A program made the translations under genes and the position numbers. The notes beneath the pieces were generated by a model. The model did no database searches. It was given only the letters and a program-made list of their open reading frames with translations, and was not told where the DNA came from. This document shows positions 25,942 through 34,738 of a DNA stretch of 64,000 nucleotides, piece after piece (positions within the stretch are counted from its first letter, which is position 1; each line of letters opens with the position of its first letter). The stretch comes from Cupriavidus oxalaticus (GTDB taxonomy: Bacteria; Pseudomonadota; Gammaproteobacteria; Burkholderiales; Burkholderiaceae), in the NCBI RefSeq assembly GCF_004768545.1, contig NZ_CP038636.1, forward strand, positions 1,116,001-1,180,000, written 5' to 3'.

Positions 25942-27267
25942 TCAGAAGTCGGCCACTTTGCCCCAGGCCGACTGCTTGAAGCGCGCCGGGTTGTACGGGG
26001 CAGGATCGAAGATCGGCTCGTCACCGGTCACCAGGTCTGCGATCAAGTGGCCCGCTCCGGGGCCGATGCCGAACCCATGCCCGGAGAAGCCCGCTGCCAG
26101 GATGAAACCGGGGATCTCCGGCACTTCGCCAATCCCCGGCACACCGTCAGGGGTGCTGTCCACAAAGCCGGCCCAGGCACTGGCGATGCCGGTCTGGCCC
26201 AGTGCAGGCATCAGTTCGACAGCACGACGATAGGTTTGCTTGACCGCCGCCGCATCCGCCTTTGGGTCGAGTATTCGCATCCGCTCCATGGGGGTTGGTG
26301 CATCCAGCCGCCACCGCGCGAGTGTTTCATGGCCTGCGCGAATCCCTTCCAACCCGCCTGGAAACACGTTACGCCAGCGCTTGGCAAACATGGGCAGGAA
26401 CTGCGGCGCGAAGCGCATCAGTTGCGCCGTCGGGTCCACGCGTCCACGCCCGCTGATGGCAAGGTTGTAGCTGCCATCGCTGCGGCGGGTGATGGACACG
26501 CGCGCGGTGTGCAGGGCGTCAGGGAGATGCCCGGCCACCCCAGACACGCGCACGATGGACTGGCGAACGGTAGCTTGGGGAAAACGAATGCCCAGTTGGC
26601 GACAGAACGAAGAGGCCCACGCACCTCCGGCGAACACCGCGACGCGGGTCTTGATGGTTCCGGCTTCGGTGACGACGCCGCTGACGCGGCCGCCCTCAAG
26701 CTCAATGCCCCGGGCGGCGCAATTCTGCAGCACGGTGCCACCGAGCTTCATGAGCGCCGCAGCCACCGACGGAGCTGCCTTGGCTGGATCGGCCGTACCG
26801 TCACTGGGCGAGAACACGCCACCCTTCCATACGCGGCCAGTATCCCGACCCCGTTCGCTGGCCTCGCGCCCGCTCAACATGTGGGTTGTCACGCCGGCAG
26901 TTCTGGCGAAATCTCGCCATCTGGCCCAGCGTGCAATCTCGTCTTCGTCGTTGCTGAGGTAAAGCAAACCACACCTGTGGAAGCCCGTGTCCTCGCCGGT
27001 TTCTTCGGCGAACCGCTCCCATAGCTCGAGGCTTCTGGAGGCCATAGGCAATTCACGCGCGTCACGGTTCTGTTGGCGGCACCAGCCCCAGTTGCGGCTC
27101 GATTGTTCGGCGCCGATGCGGCCCTTTTCTACTACGGTAACCGAAAGGCCGCGCCGGGCCAGGTAGTACGCAGCAAAAACGCCGATGATGCCACCGCCGA
27201 TCACTACGGCGTCGGCATGGGCCGGCAGGGATGAGGTACTCTCGATGAGACGCAAGGGCTGGGACAT
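25942..27267 (-). CDS. FAD-dependent amine/D-amino-acid oxidoreductase (DadA/DAO family)
   Basis: The ATG at 27267 (MSQPLRLIES) has GAGGAGA upstream and is preferred to the ORF start at 27285. The 441-residue protein has the FAD motif AVVIGGGIIGVFAAYYLARR, then EQSSRNWGWCRQQ. The C-terminal FILAAGFSGHGFGIGPGAGH is typical of DAO-type oxidases that dehydrogenate secondary amines or D-amino acids. It lies 108 bp downstream of an aldehyde dehydrogenase on the same strand, which would oxidise an aldehyde product. The substrate is unknown. Confidence 0.85.
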   Translation of the reverse strand: MSQPLRLIESTSSLPAHADAVVIGGGIIGVFAAYYLARRGLSVTVVEKGRIGAEQSSRNWGWCRQQNRDARELPMASRSLELWERFAEETGEDTGFHRCGLLYLSNDEDEIARWARWRDFARTAGVTTHMLSGREASERGRDTGRVWKGGVFSPSDGTADPAKAAPSVAAALMKLGGTVLQNCAARGIELEGGRVSGVVTEAGTIKTRVAVFAGGAWASSFCRQLGIRFPQATVRQSIVRVSGVAGHLPDALHTARVSITRRSDGSYNLAISGRGRVDPTAQLMRFAPQFLPMFAKRWRNVFPGGLEGIRAGHETLARWRLDAPTPMERMRILDPKADAAAVKQTYRRAVELMPALGQTGIASAWAGFVDSTPDGVPGIGEVPEIPGFILAAGFSGHGFGIGPGAGHLIADLVTGDEPIFDPAPYNPARFKQSAWGKVADF

Positions 27268-27375
27268 GGATGGATCTCCTCGCATTATTTGTCTTGCACG
27301 TTTTGTTTCAGGTTGAACCCGGCAACACGCTCTGCGCTCCGCCGTCCGGCAAGATCATGGCGGCCTGCATGCTGG

Positions 27376-28839
27376 CTATTCGTCGCCGTGTTCAAGGATG
27401 GCCTTCGTTTCGAGATACTCTTCCAGGCCTTCCAATCCGTATTCGCGACCATTCCCCGAGCGCTTATAGCCGCCGAAGGGAGCGTGGGCATTCCATGCCG
27501 GATAGTTGATATGCACCTGGCCGGCGCGGATCCGCGCAGCCACGGCTCGCGCCGCGTCCAGATCTCGGCCCTGCACATGGGCGCCCAGACCATAAATGGT
27601 GTCGTTGGCGATCTCCACGGCTTCGTCGACGCTGTCGTAGGCAATGATCGAAAGCACCGGCCCGAAGATCTCTTCCTGAGCGATGCGCATTTTTGGATGC
27701 ACGTCCGAGAAGATTGTCGGCCGTACGTAGAACCCGCGCTCCAGGCCCGGCGGCCGACCGAGGCCGCCGCAGACCAGCCGCGCGCCCTCGGCAAGGCCGG
27801 CGCCAATCATTTCTTGCACACGGTTGAACTGCGCGCCGTTCGCCACCGGTCCGTGCGTGGTTTGTACCGAGCGCGGGTCGCCGACCACAAGGCGGGCAAC
27901 CGCCTCGCAAGCGATCTGCTCAACTTCGGCCAGGCGATCGCGCGGCACGATCATGCGCGTGGGTGCGCTGCAGGATTGTCCGACGTTGCGGAAGGCCGCC
28001 GCCACACCCGCCGGCACGGCTCGCGCGAGGTCCGCATCCGGGAGGATGACGTTGGGGGACTTGCCACCCAGTTCCTGCGCTACACGCTTGACCGTCACGG
28101 CCGCCGCCTGCGCGACGAGAACACCTGCACGGGTAGAACCCGTGATCGAAATCATGTCCACGTCCGGGTGCTCCGCCAGCGCGGCACCGACCTCCGGTCC
28201 TTCCCCGTTCACGAGGTTGAACACGCCCGGCGGAGCGCCCGCGTCCTGCATCACCTGCGCGAACAGCAAGGCGCTGAAGGGTGACAGCTCGCTAGGCTTC
28301 AGCACGACGGTGCATCCTGCTGCCAGTGCAGGGCCTACCTTCGCGGTGATCTGATATAGCGGCCAGTTCCATGGCGTGATGAGGCCACACACGCCGATGG
28401 CCTCACGCGCGATCGTGATGCCGTCCCGATGCGAGATAAAGGGATGACCGCTCATGACGTCGCAGGCCACCCGGATGTGCGCTGCCCCGGCCGGCACCTG
28501 CGCACTGCGCGCCACGCTGATGGCAGCGCCCATCTCCAGCGAGATTGCCTCGGCGAACACCTCGGCCCGCTCGAGTATGAGCTGGTGCACACGGTTGAGA
28601 AGAGCCGTCCGGCTCTGTATGGAGCTGACGGACCACCCGGCAAAGGCGGCTCTGGCGGCGGCAACGGCGGCGGCGACGTCTTGCCTGCTGCCCAAGGCGA
28701 TCTCTGCAACCACATCTTCGGTCGACGGGTCGGTGACGGCCGCCCCCGCTTGCCCTGCAGGGCGAACCCACGCGCCGTCGATGAAGATACGATCCAGATG
28801 ACCCGCGCTGGTCAGGCGCTCAATGATGGCGTGTTTCAT
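27376..28839 (-). CDS. NAD(P)-dependent aldehyde dehydrogenase
   Basis: The start at 28839 (MKHAIIERL) is chosen because of AAGGA upstream. The 487-residue product has the proton-relay Asn in ITPWNWPLYQ, the glycine-rich GSTRAGVLVAQ turn, the general-base Glu in QELGGKSPNVI and the catalytic Cys in VGQSCSAPTRM. It has full family length. It probably oxidises the aldehyde made by the FAD oxidase downstream in the same direction, and a CitE-type lyase gene lies upstream. A benzaldehyde, betaine or aminoaldehyde substrate cannot be told apart by sequence alone. Confidence 0.88.
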   Translation of the reverse strand: MKHAIIERLTSAGHLDRIFIDGAWVRPAGQAGAAVTDPSTEDVVAEIALGSRQDVAAAVAAARAAFAGWSVSSIQSRTALLNRVHQLILERAEVFAEAISLEMGAAISVARSAQVPAGAAHIRVACDVMSGHPFISHRDGITIAREAIGVCGLITPWNWPLYQITAKVGPALAAGCTVVLKPSELSPFSALLFAQVMQDAGAPPGVFNLVNGEGPEVGAALAEHPDVDMISITGSTRAGVLVAQAAAVTVKRVAQELGGKSPNVILPDADLARAVPAGVAAAFRNVGQSCSAPTRMIVPRDRLAEVEQIACEAVARLVVGDPRSVQTTHGPVANGAQFNRVQEMIGAGLAEGARLVCGGLGRPPGLERGFYVRPTIFSDVHPKMRIAQEEIFGPVLSIIAYDSVDEAVEIANDTIYGLGAHVQGRDLDAARAVAARIRAGQVHINYPAWNAHAPFGGYKRSGNGREYGLEGLEEYLETKAILEHGDE

Positions 28840-29264
28840 CAGAGCCGTCCTTTGCACAAGCCCTTCCGATGCATGGCATCATCCAGGTCGGGGGGCGTGC
28901 ACGCGACTGGGAAAGCGATCCAGTACGTATTGAGTTTCATGGCAGTGGCGCGTCTATGTCTCGCTGAGGTAGCGAATGAGTGAACTTTTCGGTCACTGTC
29001 ATTTCAACATAGAGTCGCCATGCGCTTGTCGCGAAACGCACGGCTGATCATCACGAAGCTGCTGTTTTATGACACGCCGCCAGCATGCCGTGCCGAGCGG
29101 GTGAATGGCGTGCAGGATGCGCATCTTCTGGCCGCCCGCTTCGAGTTAGTCAAGCCTCACCCTGTTCTGGGCGATGCCGGTCGATGCGCTTCCTCGTTCA
29201 TCGGCTTGATGTCGACCACGCGATATTGATCGGTGAGAATGCCGGCAAGGCCGAGTCGCGGCAA
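28840..29264. other. Intergenic region without a recognisable gene
   Basis: A 69-codon plus-strand frame (29020-29229) and minus-strand frames here show no known motif, and none has a good ribosome site. The region separates the CitE-type pseudogene from the aldehyde dehydrogenase and may hold the latter's promoter near 28860-29010. Confidence 0.4.
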
Positions 29265-30157
29265 TCAGTCCGCCCCCTCCGCTCGACAAAGAATGCGATG
29301 GGCCAGGCGCAGATGCGGGCGGTCAATCATCGCATTGCCAAGCCTGGCAACGCCGGAGGCTCCGACTTTTGAAAATGCTTCGATGACGTGTCTCGCCCAC
29401 TGTATTTCTTCCGCATGAGGCATGAAAGCTTCATTGATCGCGGCAATATGGGACGGATGGGCTGCCGCCTTGGCGGCAAAGCCATCGCGCCGGGCAAGGG
29501 CCACCTCGTGACCGATCTCGAAGTTGTGGGACAGGTTTGTACTGACCGCATCGATGGCATCTATACCGGCCTGCGCAGCGGCTAACAGACACATCGTTCG
29601 TGCCACCGAGAATGGCGAGGTAAGCTCCCGTCCCTGATGGGACGAGCGAATGCCCAGATCGGCCGCCAGATCCTCGACGCCCCACATCAAGGCGCGCAGA
29701 CGCATCGGCGCATTCCGGTACGAAGACAGGCCAAACACACCTTCGGATGATTCCGTGGCCATGGCCACAATGCCCGTCTCCCATGCGCCATTGAGCAACA
29801 CATGCTCGAGCGCGGCAAGAAAATCGCACAGGCGATGGACATCTTCGCCCCCCTGCACTTTGGAAGAACGATCGCATCGGGTTGATACGGCAACACTGCG
29901 GCCAGATCGTGAAGAATATGCCCGGATGCCAGCCCATTGACCCGCACCAGCACTTGTGCGTCTGTCGAAAGACGGTGCTCGGCAAGAAAGCCCGCCAGCT
30001 TCCGGCGGGCCTCGTCTTTCCCATGCTCCGGGACCGCATCTTCCAAATCAAACACCAGGCCATCGGCACCTGCCTTGAGTGAGGCGGCGAGTTTTCTATC
30101 GCTATCAGCAGGCACGAATAGCAAAGAACGCAAATGTTGCGGCATGATTTTGTGCAT
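29265..30157 (-). pseudogene. CitE/HpcH-type lyase (citramalyl-CoA or malyl-CoA lyase-like), single-base frameshift
   Basis: The first frame (30157 to about 29854) gives LRSLLFVPADSDRKLAASLK, GLVFDLEDAVPEH, KDEARRKLAGFL, LVRVNGL and DAIVLPKCRG. The second frame continues exactly where expected: GGEDVHRLCDFLAALE, GIVAMATESSEGVFGL, LRALMWGVEDLAADLG and a normal C-terminus. The break is in a run of six G on the coding strand (29848-29853); seven would restore one open frame of about 297 residues. Metal-binding Glu and Asp (ATESSEG and LEDAV) are intact. So it is either a recent loss, a slippage-controlled gene or a sequence error. The family cleaves citramalyl-CoA, malyl-CoA or citryl-CoA. Confidence 0.85.
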
Positions 30158-30787
30158 AGTGTCTGGCTTTCAATTCCTTTAGCGCTCCGGTACGGCGCCT
30201 TCTGTGCACGCTGGTCAGACACGCCGGTACCGCAGTTTCTGCGTTCCGAGCAGCACAGTTCGCAATTTGCTCTTGGCGGCGGCGTCAAAATCAGCGTCTT
30301 GCACGGCAATGGTGCTTTTATGCTGGATGGCATCATCCTGACCGTTGCCGCTTACCCGATGCACGCCCACGCCCCCTCATTGGACGAACACGCACATCCT
30401 CGTCTCGACGCTGCGCTCAAGTACATCCATCGTCACCTCGGCGAGCCGTTGCGGCTGCCATTTCTCGCGCAGCTATCCCGGTTAAGTGTCGGGCGCTTCG
30501 TCACCGTATTTCGGCTGACGGTAGGGGTGACCCCGCATCGCTACATTTACCTGAAGCGCATTCATCGCGCGCAGTGTTTGCTTGGGCAGGGCCACACTCC
30601 GGCATTGGCGGCGCATGAGTGCGGGTTCTATGATCAGAGCCATCTGACACGCTGCCTGAAAAGCCAATGCGGCATGACACCACGGCAGTTCCAAACGGCG
30701 ATGAAGTCCGCATCTGCCGGTGTCGATCACTCTCCCTGTATCCCGGTGCATCAAGTTGCCAACGGAAACAACCGTTCAATCGGATAG
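30134..30787 (+). CDS. AraC-family regulator with a short N-terminal part, possibly truncated
   Basis: Residues about 85-195 form a clear AraC/XylS DNA-binding domain (RLDAALKYIHRHLGEPLRLP, VGRFVTVFRLTVGVTPHRYI, CGFYDQSHLTRCLKSQCGMT). The usual effector domain of 150-180 residues upstream is largely missing. The frame begins inside the start of the divergent CitE-type gene, which is implausible for a promoter region. A real start further in (for example near 30320) would leave little more than the DNA-binding domain. I take it as a truncated or stand-alone AraC domain. Its 3' end overlaps the Lrp gene by 37 bp, tail to tail. Confidence 0.65.
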   Translation: MLRHDFVHSVWLSIPLALRYGAFCARWSDTPVPQFLRSEQHSSQFALGGGVKISVLHGNGAFMLDGIILTVAAYPMHAHAPSLDEHAHPRLDAALKYIHRHLGEPLRLPFLAQLSRLSVGRFVTVFRLTVGVTPHRYIYLKRIHRAQCLLGQGHTPALAAHECGFYDQSHLTRCLKSQCGMTPRQFQTAMKSASAGVDHSPCIPVHQVANGNNRSIG

Positions 30788-31245
30788 TGAGTCTTGATGA
30801 ATGGCGACTTGATGACGATAAAGCTGAAGTACTTTTCAATTCCGATATTGCGCTCCAGCAAACTTTCCATCAGCTCCTGGTAATGATTGACACCACGGGT
30901 GATGAACTTGAGCAAGTAGTCATAGCCTCCGCTGACAAGATGGCATTCGACGATCTCGTCGATCGCGTACACGGCCTTTTCAAAGCGCGCGAAATCTTCG
31001 CGATGGTGGTCCTCCAGGGTGACCTCGGTGAACACCGTAAGGATGTCGCCGAGTTTGTCCATGCGGATTTGCGCGCTGTATCCGCCGATATAGCCGGCCT
31101 GTTCCAGGCGCTTGACCCGTATCAGGCAGGGACTCGCAGACAGGCCAACTGCGTCGGCGAGATCCACGTTGGTCATGCGCCCGTTCTTTTGCAACTGGGC
31201 GAGAATGCGGAGGTCAAGCCGGTCAAGTTTGATGGGGGCGGACAT
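30751..31245 (-). CDS. Lrp/AsnC family regulator
   Basis: The 164-residue protein has the AsnC helix-turn-helix (LDRLDLRILAQLQKNGRMTN, then VGLSASPCLIRVKRLEQAG). It is followed by the RAM ligand-binding domain ending in SFIVIKSPF. Lrp-type proteins sense amino acids and control amino-acid and amine catabolism or transport, which fits the genes on both sides. The next gene to the right, a two-domain acetyltransferase on the same strand, ends 203 bp away. Confidence 0.9.
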   Translation of the reverse strand: MSAPIKLDRLDLRILAQLQKNGRMTNVDLADAVGLSASPCLIRVKRLEQAGYIGGYSAQIRMDKLGDILTVFTEVTLEDHHREDFARFEKAVYAIDEIVECHLVSGGYDYLLKFITRGVNHYQELMESLLERNIGIEKYFSFIVIKSPFIKTHYPIERLFPLAT

Positions 31246-31448
31246 GGTCTTTCAAGGCAGGGTGACTGAATCACATTGTCGTCATATGCGCCGGTCAGGG
31301 CAACCGGGGCGCGCCCGGGGAGAGTTGCGGGTCAAAATCCCCTATGCTCACACTCGCGGGTCGCCTGGCAAATTCCCTGTACGTCGCGCAGCCGTTGCTT
31401 GGCGCGCCGCGAGAATGTGCGCACCGCACTACTTCTTCGTTCGCCACA

Positions 31449-32327
31449 CTACCCGATCGCCTTATCGGCGAGCGCAAATGAAAGGAATGGCCTGACAGGG
31501 GAATAAGGAGTGCCCCGGAAGAGAACGGCTGCATCTGCGACGCGGGACAGGCCAAGACCAGGAAGCCATTCCTCGAGTTCCCCATGGGCGTGTACGTCCA
31601 AGCGCAGCGTGCGCCCAGTGACCAGGCCCGCCAGGTGCGCAATCATTGCCTTGGCCGCCATCGGGCAAGGGGCGATGACAGGGCCGATTGTCGCGCCGCG
31701 GCCGAAGCGCCGCAGAATCGCAAAACCTTGTGGACCGTCGGGATGATCCAGTACCACGGTGCCGATGGAATGGCGCAGCCAGGCCTGGATTAGTTTTTCG
31801 CGGACAACGCCTCCTGCGCGCTCATCCATTTCGACCAGCAACTGCATGTCATTGCGTCCCCCTGGGCGCAGACGGGTGTCTTCAGGCAGGGGCATCAAGG
31901 GCGCCTGCAAAGCCTTGCCCTCGTACTGGTGAATTTCGCCAATCCGTTCGAACCCCATACTTCCATAGAAGCCGTGAATGATCCCGGCGGCGTGAAGCAG
32001 CACGGCGCGCCTGTCCAGACCCGCACACAGTGCTTCCAACAAGCTGCGCCCGATGCCCCGCTCACGGAATGCCGGGTTAACAATGACGAGGCCGACGGTA
32101 GCACCGCGCTCCCCCCAGAGCCAGCGCATGCCTACACCAACCACGGCGCCCTCGACCGCCGCCACTCGCCCCTCGCCCATCGCGAGCAGAGTCTTCCAGT
32201 CACTGGCACGATGCGGCCACCGCTCTGCTTCGGAAAGAGAAAGAGCGACAGGCAAGTCTGACAGGACCATCGGTCTGATCACGGGAAGGTGTTCGGTGGC
32301 ATGCACTGGATGCTGGGCGGAGTTCAT
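31449..32327 (-). CDS. Two-domain GNAT acetyltransferase
   Basis: The start at 32327 (MNSAQHPVH) begins the first GNAT domain; the longer frame above it is not protein-like. The 292-residue product has an N-terminal acetyltransferase domain (VGLVIVNPAFRERGIGRSLL is the acetyl-CoA loop). A second, degenerate domain includes GFAILRRFGRGATIGPVIAP. The same architecture and motifs occur in the protein at 44863-45720, so these are paralogues. The family acetylates amines or amino acids; the substrate here is unknown, though the amine-catabolic setting fits. Confidence 0.83.
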   Translation of the reverse strand: MNSAQHPVHATEHLPVIRPMVLSDLPVALSLSEAERWPHRASDWKTLLAMGEGRVAAVEGAVVGVGMRWLWGERGATVGLVIVNPAFRERGIGRSLLEALCAGLDRRAVLLHAAGIIHGFYGSMGFERIGEIHQYEGKALQAPLMPLPEDTRLRPGGRNDMQLLVEMDERAGGVVREKLIQAWLRHSIGTVVLDHPDGPQGFAILRRFGRGATIGPVIAPCPMAAKAMIAHLAGLVTGRTLRLDVHAHGELEEWLPGLGLSRVADAAVLFRGTPYSPVRPFLSFALADKAIG

Positions 32328-32866
32328 TGCGGTATGGTCGTCGCCGGACGAATTAGTAGCGTAGATCATGCGATGAACCGGCAGATCCGGATAGGAAAAA
32401 GTTGCTGCGTGAGCGCGCACCAATAATGCGCCAACAATAGGGTAATCCCGAAGAATGCTGCAGTGCACATGCCCATCCCAAGTGCACGTGGCATGCAATG
32501 CCAAACCGCGCGCATGAAACCGCAGCTTTGACTGCCATGACTCGGAATACCCCACAAAGCCTTTGGCCCTACATGCTTCAATGTCAGGGAGATGCAACGT
32601 AGCACGCGCGGCCGCTTTCGAGTCCCACCATGAAGCCTGCAGCGTAGAGGCCAGCCCCCCACGGCGGCCATGTCGGAAAAGACACCTTCGGAAACTTTTT
32701 AAGCAACCGGAACATATATTAGCGCCGTCTCCACCGAATCGAGACTCCTGGCACGAAGTGTCCACACGGGGCTTGGAAATCGGTGCACCGTACCGCTCTG
32801 ATCCGGATGCACAGTCCGACGGGCGGTTCCAAGCGGCCCTGTTTATCAACCAAGAAAGGAGACACC
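32328..32866. other. Divergent intergenic region upstream of the ABC transporter operon
   Basis: I see no gene. An AT-richer patch at about 32690-32725 could contain the transporter promoter. Reading frames here are extensions of the GNAT frame or short frames without motifs. Confidence 0.4.
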
Positions 32867-33823
32867 GTGAACCTGTTCATCCTGCGCCTGCTGGCGCGGC
32901 GCGTCGGACTGGCGCTGATCTCATTATTGGCCGTCTCGGCCATCGTTTTCGCGATCACCGCGGTATTGCCCGGCGATGCCGCACAGGAGCAACTCGGCCA
33001 GGACGCCACGCCTGAAGCGTTGGCCGCGCTGCGCACACAGATGGGCCTTAACGTGCCAGCGCCGGTCCGCTACGCCCAATGGCTGGGCGGCATGCTTACG
33101 GGAAATGCAGGCGAGTCCCTCGTCACGCGCATGCCTGTTTCGGAAGCCATCGGCAGCCGTCTACCGAATTCGCTGCTGCTGGCAGGCCTGACCGCATTGA
33201 TCTCCGTTCCGGTGGCACTGGGTCTTGGCATCCTGGCGGCGGTCTACCGTGGTACCTGGTTCGACCGCAGCGTCAGCCTCGGTGCTGTGGCAGTGGTGTC
33301 CGTGCCGGAATTCCTAGTTGCCACCCTGGCGGTCCTGCTATTTGCAGTACAGCTGCGCTGGCTGCCCGCTCTTGCCTATATCGGCAACAACGAACCATGG
33401 GACAAGGTGCTGCGTTCCCTGGCCATGCCGGTGCTGAGCCTCTGCTGTGTGATCGTTGCACAAATGCTGCGCATGACGCGGGCCGCGGTGATCGATCAGC
33501 TCAATGCGCCGTACATCGAAATGGTGCGGCTCAAAGGCGCATCCCCCACCCGCATGGTGCTGTTCCATGCGCTGCCGAACGCCATCGGCCCGATCGCCAA
33601 TGCCGTCGCGCTGAGCCTCTCCTACCTGCTCGGCGGCGTCATCATCGTCGAAACCATTTTCAACTATCCGGGAATTGCGAAGCTGATGGTGGATAGTGTC
33701 GCCCAGCGCGACATGCCCGTCGTCCAGGTTTGCGCCATGATCTTCTGCGCGGCGTTCCTGACCCTCGTAACGCTTGCCGATGTATGCGGCATCGTCGCTA
33801 ACCCGCGTCTGCGCCACCGCTGA
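32867..33823 (+). CDS. ABC transporter permease, DppB class (peptide/opine/nickel family)
   Basis: A GTG at 32867 with AAAGGAGA five bases upstream is the best start; the ATG at 32783 has no such site. The 318-residue protein begins with FILRLLARRVGLALISLLAV, the typical DppB N-terminus. It continues through FAITAVLPGDAA and the cytoplasmic EAA-type loop (YIEMVRLKGASPTRMVLFHALPNA). About six membrane segments are visible. It pairs with the DppC-type permease 30 bp downstream. With the double ATPase and the family 5 binding proteins at 39654 and 50922 it would make a complete importer. Confidence 0.88.
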   Translation: MNLFILRLLARRVGLALISLLAVSAIVFAITAVLPGDAAQEQLGQDATPEALAALRTQMGLNVPAPVRYAQWLGGMLTGNAGESLVTRMPVSEAIGSRLPNSLLLAGLTALISVPVALGLGILAAVYRGTWFDRSVSLGAVAVVSVPEFLVATLAVLLFAVQLRWLPALAYIGNNEPWDKVLRSLAMPVLSLCCVIVAQMLRMTRAAVIDQLNAPYIEMVRLKGASPTRMVLFHALPNAIGPIANAVALSLSYLLGGVIIVETIFNYPGIAKLMVDSVAQRDMPVVQVCAMIFCAAFLTLVTLADVCGIVANPRLRHR

Positions 33824-33853
33824 TGCCCTGAACGCATGCTGGAGCCGCTACTC

Positions 33854-34738
33854 ATGTCCACCACATCCAATACGCAAGCAACCGCCGCAGCGAGCGCCGT
33901 CGGCAAAAGCTGCCGACGTTTGCGCCTGCCCTACATGGGCTTCACGGCCTGGATCGGCTGCCTGATTCTGCTTGGCTGGCTGCTTGCCGCCGTACTTGGC
34001 CCGATCCTGATCAACGCTGACGGCTCGCCCACTGGCGAAATCCAGATCTTCGGGCCCATCAGCGCGCAGCACTGGCTGGGCACCGATTACCTGGGGCGAG
34101 ATATGCTGACCCGGGTGATTCTGGGTGCACGCTATACCGTATGCGTGGCACTGGTATCCACGCTGTGCGCAAGCGGCATCGGCATTACGCTGGCGTTGCT
34201 GGCAACAGTCAGCGGCCGCTGGATCGATGCCTGCATGAGCCGCGGCCTCGATACGCTCACGGCGATTCCAAGCAAGATGTTCGCACTGATCATGGTCGCG
34301 GCCTTCGGCTCGTCGGTCTGGATGCTTGCCATCACGGCAGCGATCATCTACATACCGGGCGCCTATCGCATTGCGCGTTCGCTGGCGGTAAACATCAATG
34401 CCATGGATTACGTGACCGTCGCCCGCACCCGCGGTGAAGGTACGGCCTACATCATGCGCCAGGAAATCCTGCCCAACATCATCGGCCCGATGCTGGCCGA
34501 CCTGGGTCTGCGCTTCGTCTACGTCGTGCTGCTGCTCGCCAGCCTGAGCTTCCTTGGCCTGGGTATCCAGCCTCCCGATGCCGACTGGGGTTCGCTGGTA
34601 CGCGAGAACATCGGCGCGCTGTCCGACGGCAGCATGGCCGTGGTGGCGCCGGCTCTGGCCATTGCCAGCCTGACCCTTGCGGTCAACCTCGTCATCGACA
34701 ACCTGCCGGGTCGCTCGGCACGCAATGGAGTCAAGTAA
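33854..34738 (+). CDS. ABC transporter permease, DppC class
   Basis: The start at 33854 is preferred to 33836 because GGAG stands nine bases before it. The 294-residue product has the DppC pattern: a first membrane span near the N-terminus (GFTAWIGCLILLGWLLAAVLG), then the HWLGTDYLGRDMLTRVILGAR motif, the EAA loop (DYVTVARTRGEGTAYIMRQEILPN), and LGLGIQPPDADWG near the end. Its stop overlaps the ATPase start by one base (TAATG), indicating translational coupling. Confidence 0.88.
   Translation: MSTTSNTQATAAASAVGKSCRRLRLPYMGFTAWIGCLILLGWLLAAVLGPILINADGSPTGEIQIFGPISAQHWLGTDYLGRDMLTRVILGARYTVCVALVSTLCASGIGITLALLATVSGRWIDACMSRGLDTLTAIPSKMFALIMVAAFGSSVWMLAITAAIIYIPGAYRIARSLAVNINAMDYVTVARTRGEGTAYIMRQEILPNIIGPMLADLGLRFVYVVLLLASLSFLGLGIQPPDADWGSLVRENIGALSDGSMAVVAPALAIASLTLAVNLVIDNLPGRSARNGVK

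Noticed and set aside
29020..29229. 69-codon plus-strand frame between the aldehyde dehydrogenase and the lyase pseudogene
   Set aside because: It has no ribosome site, no motif and no conserved context.
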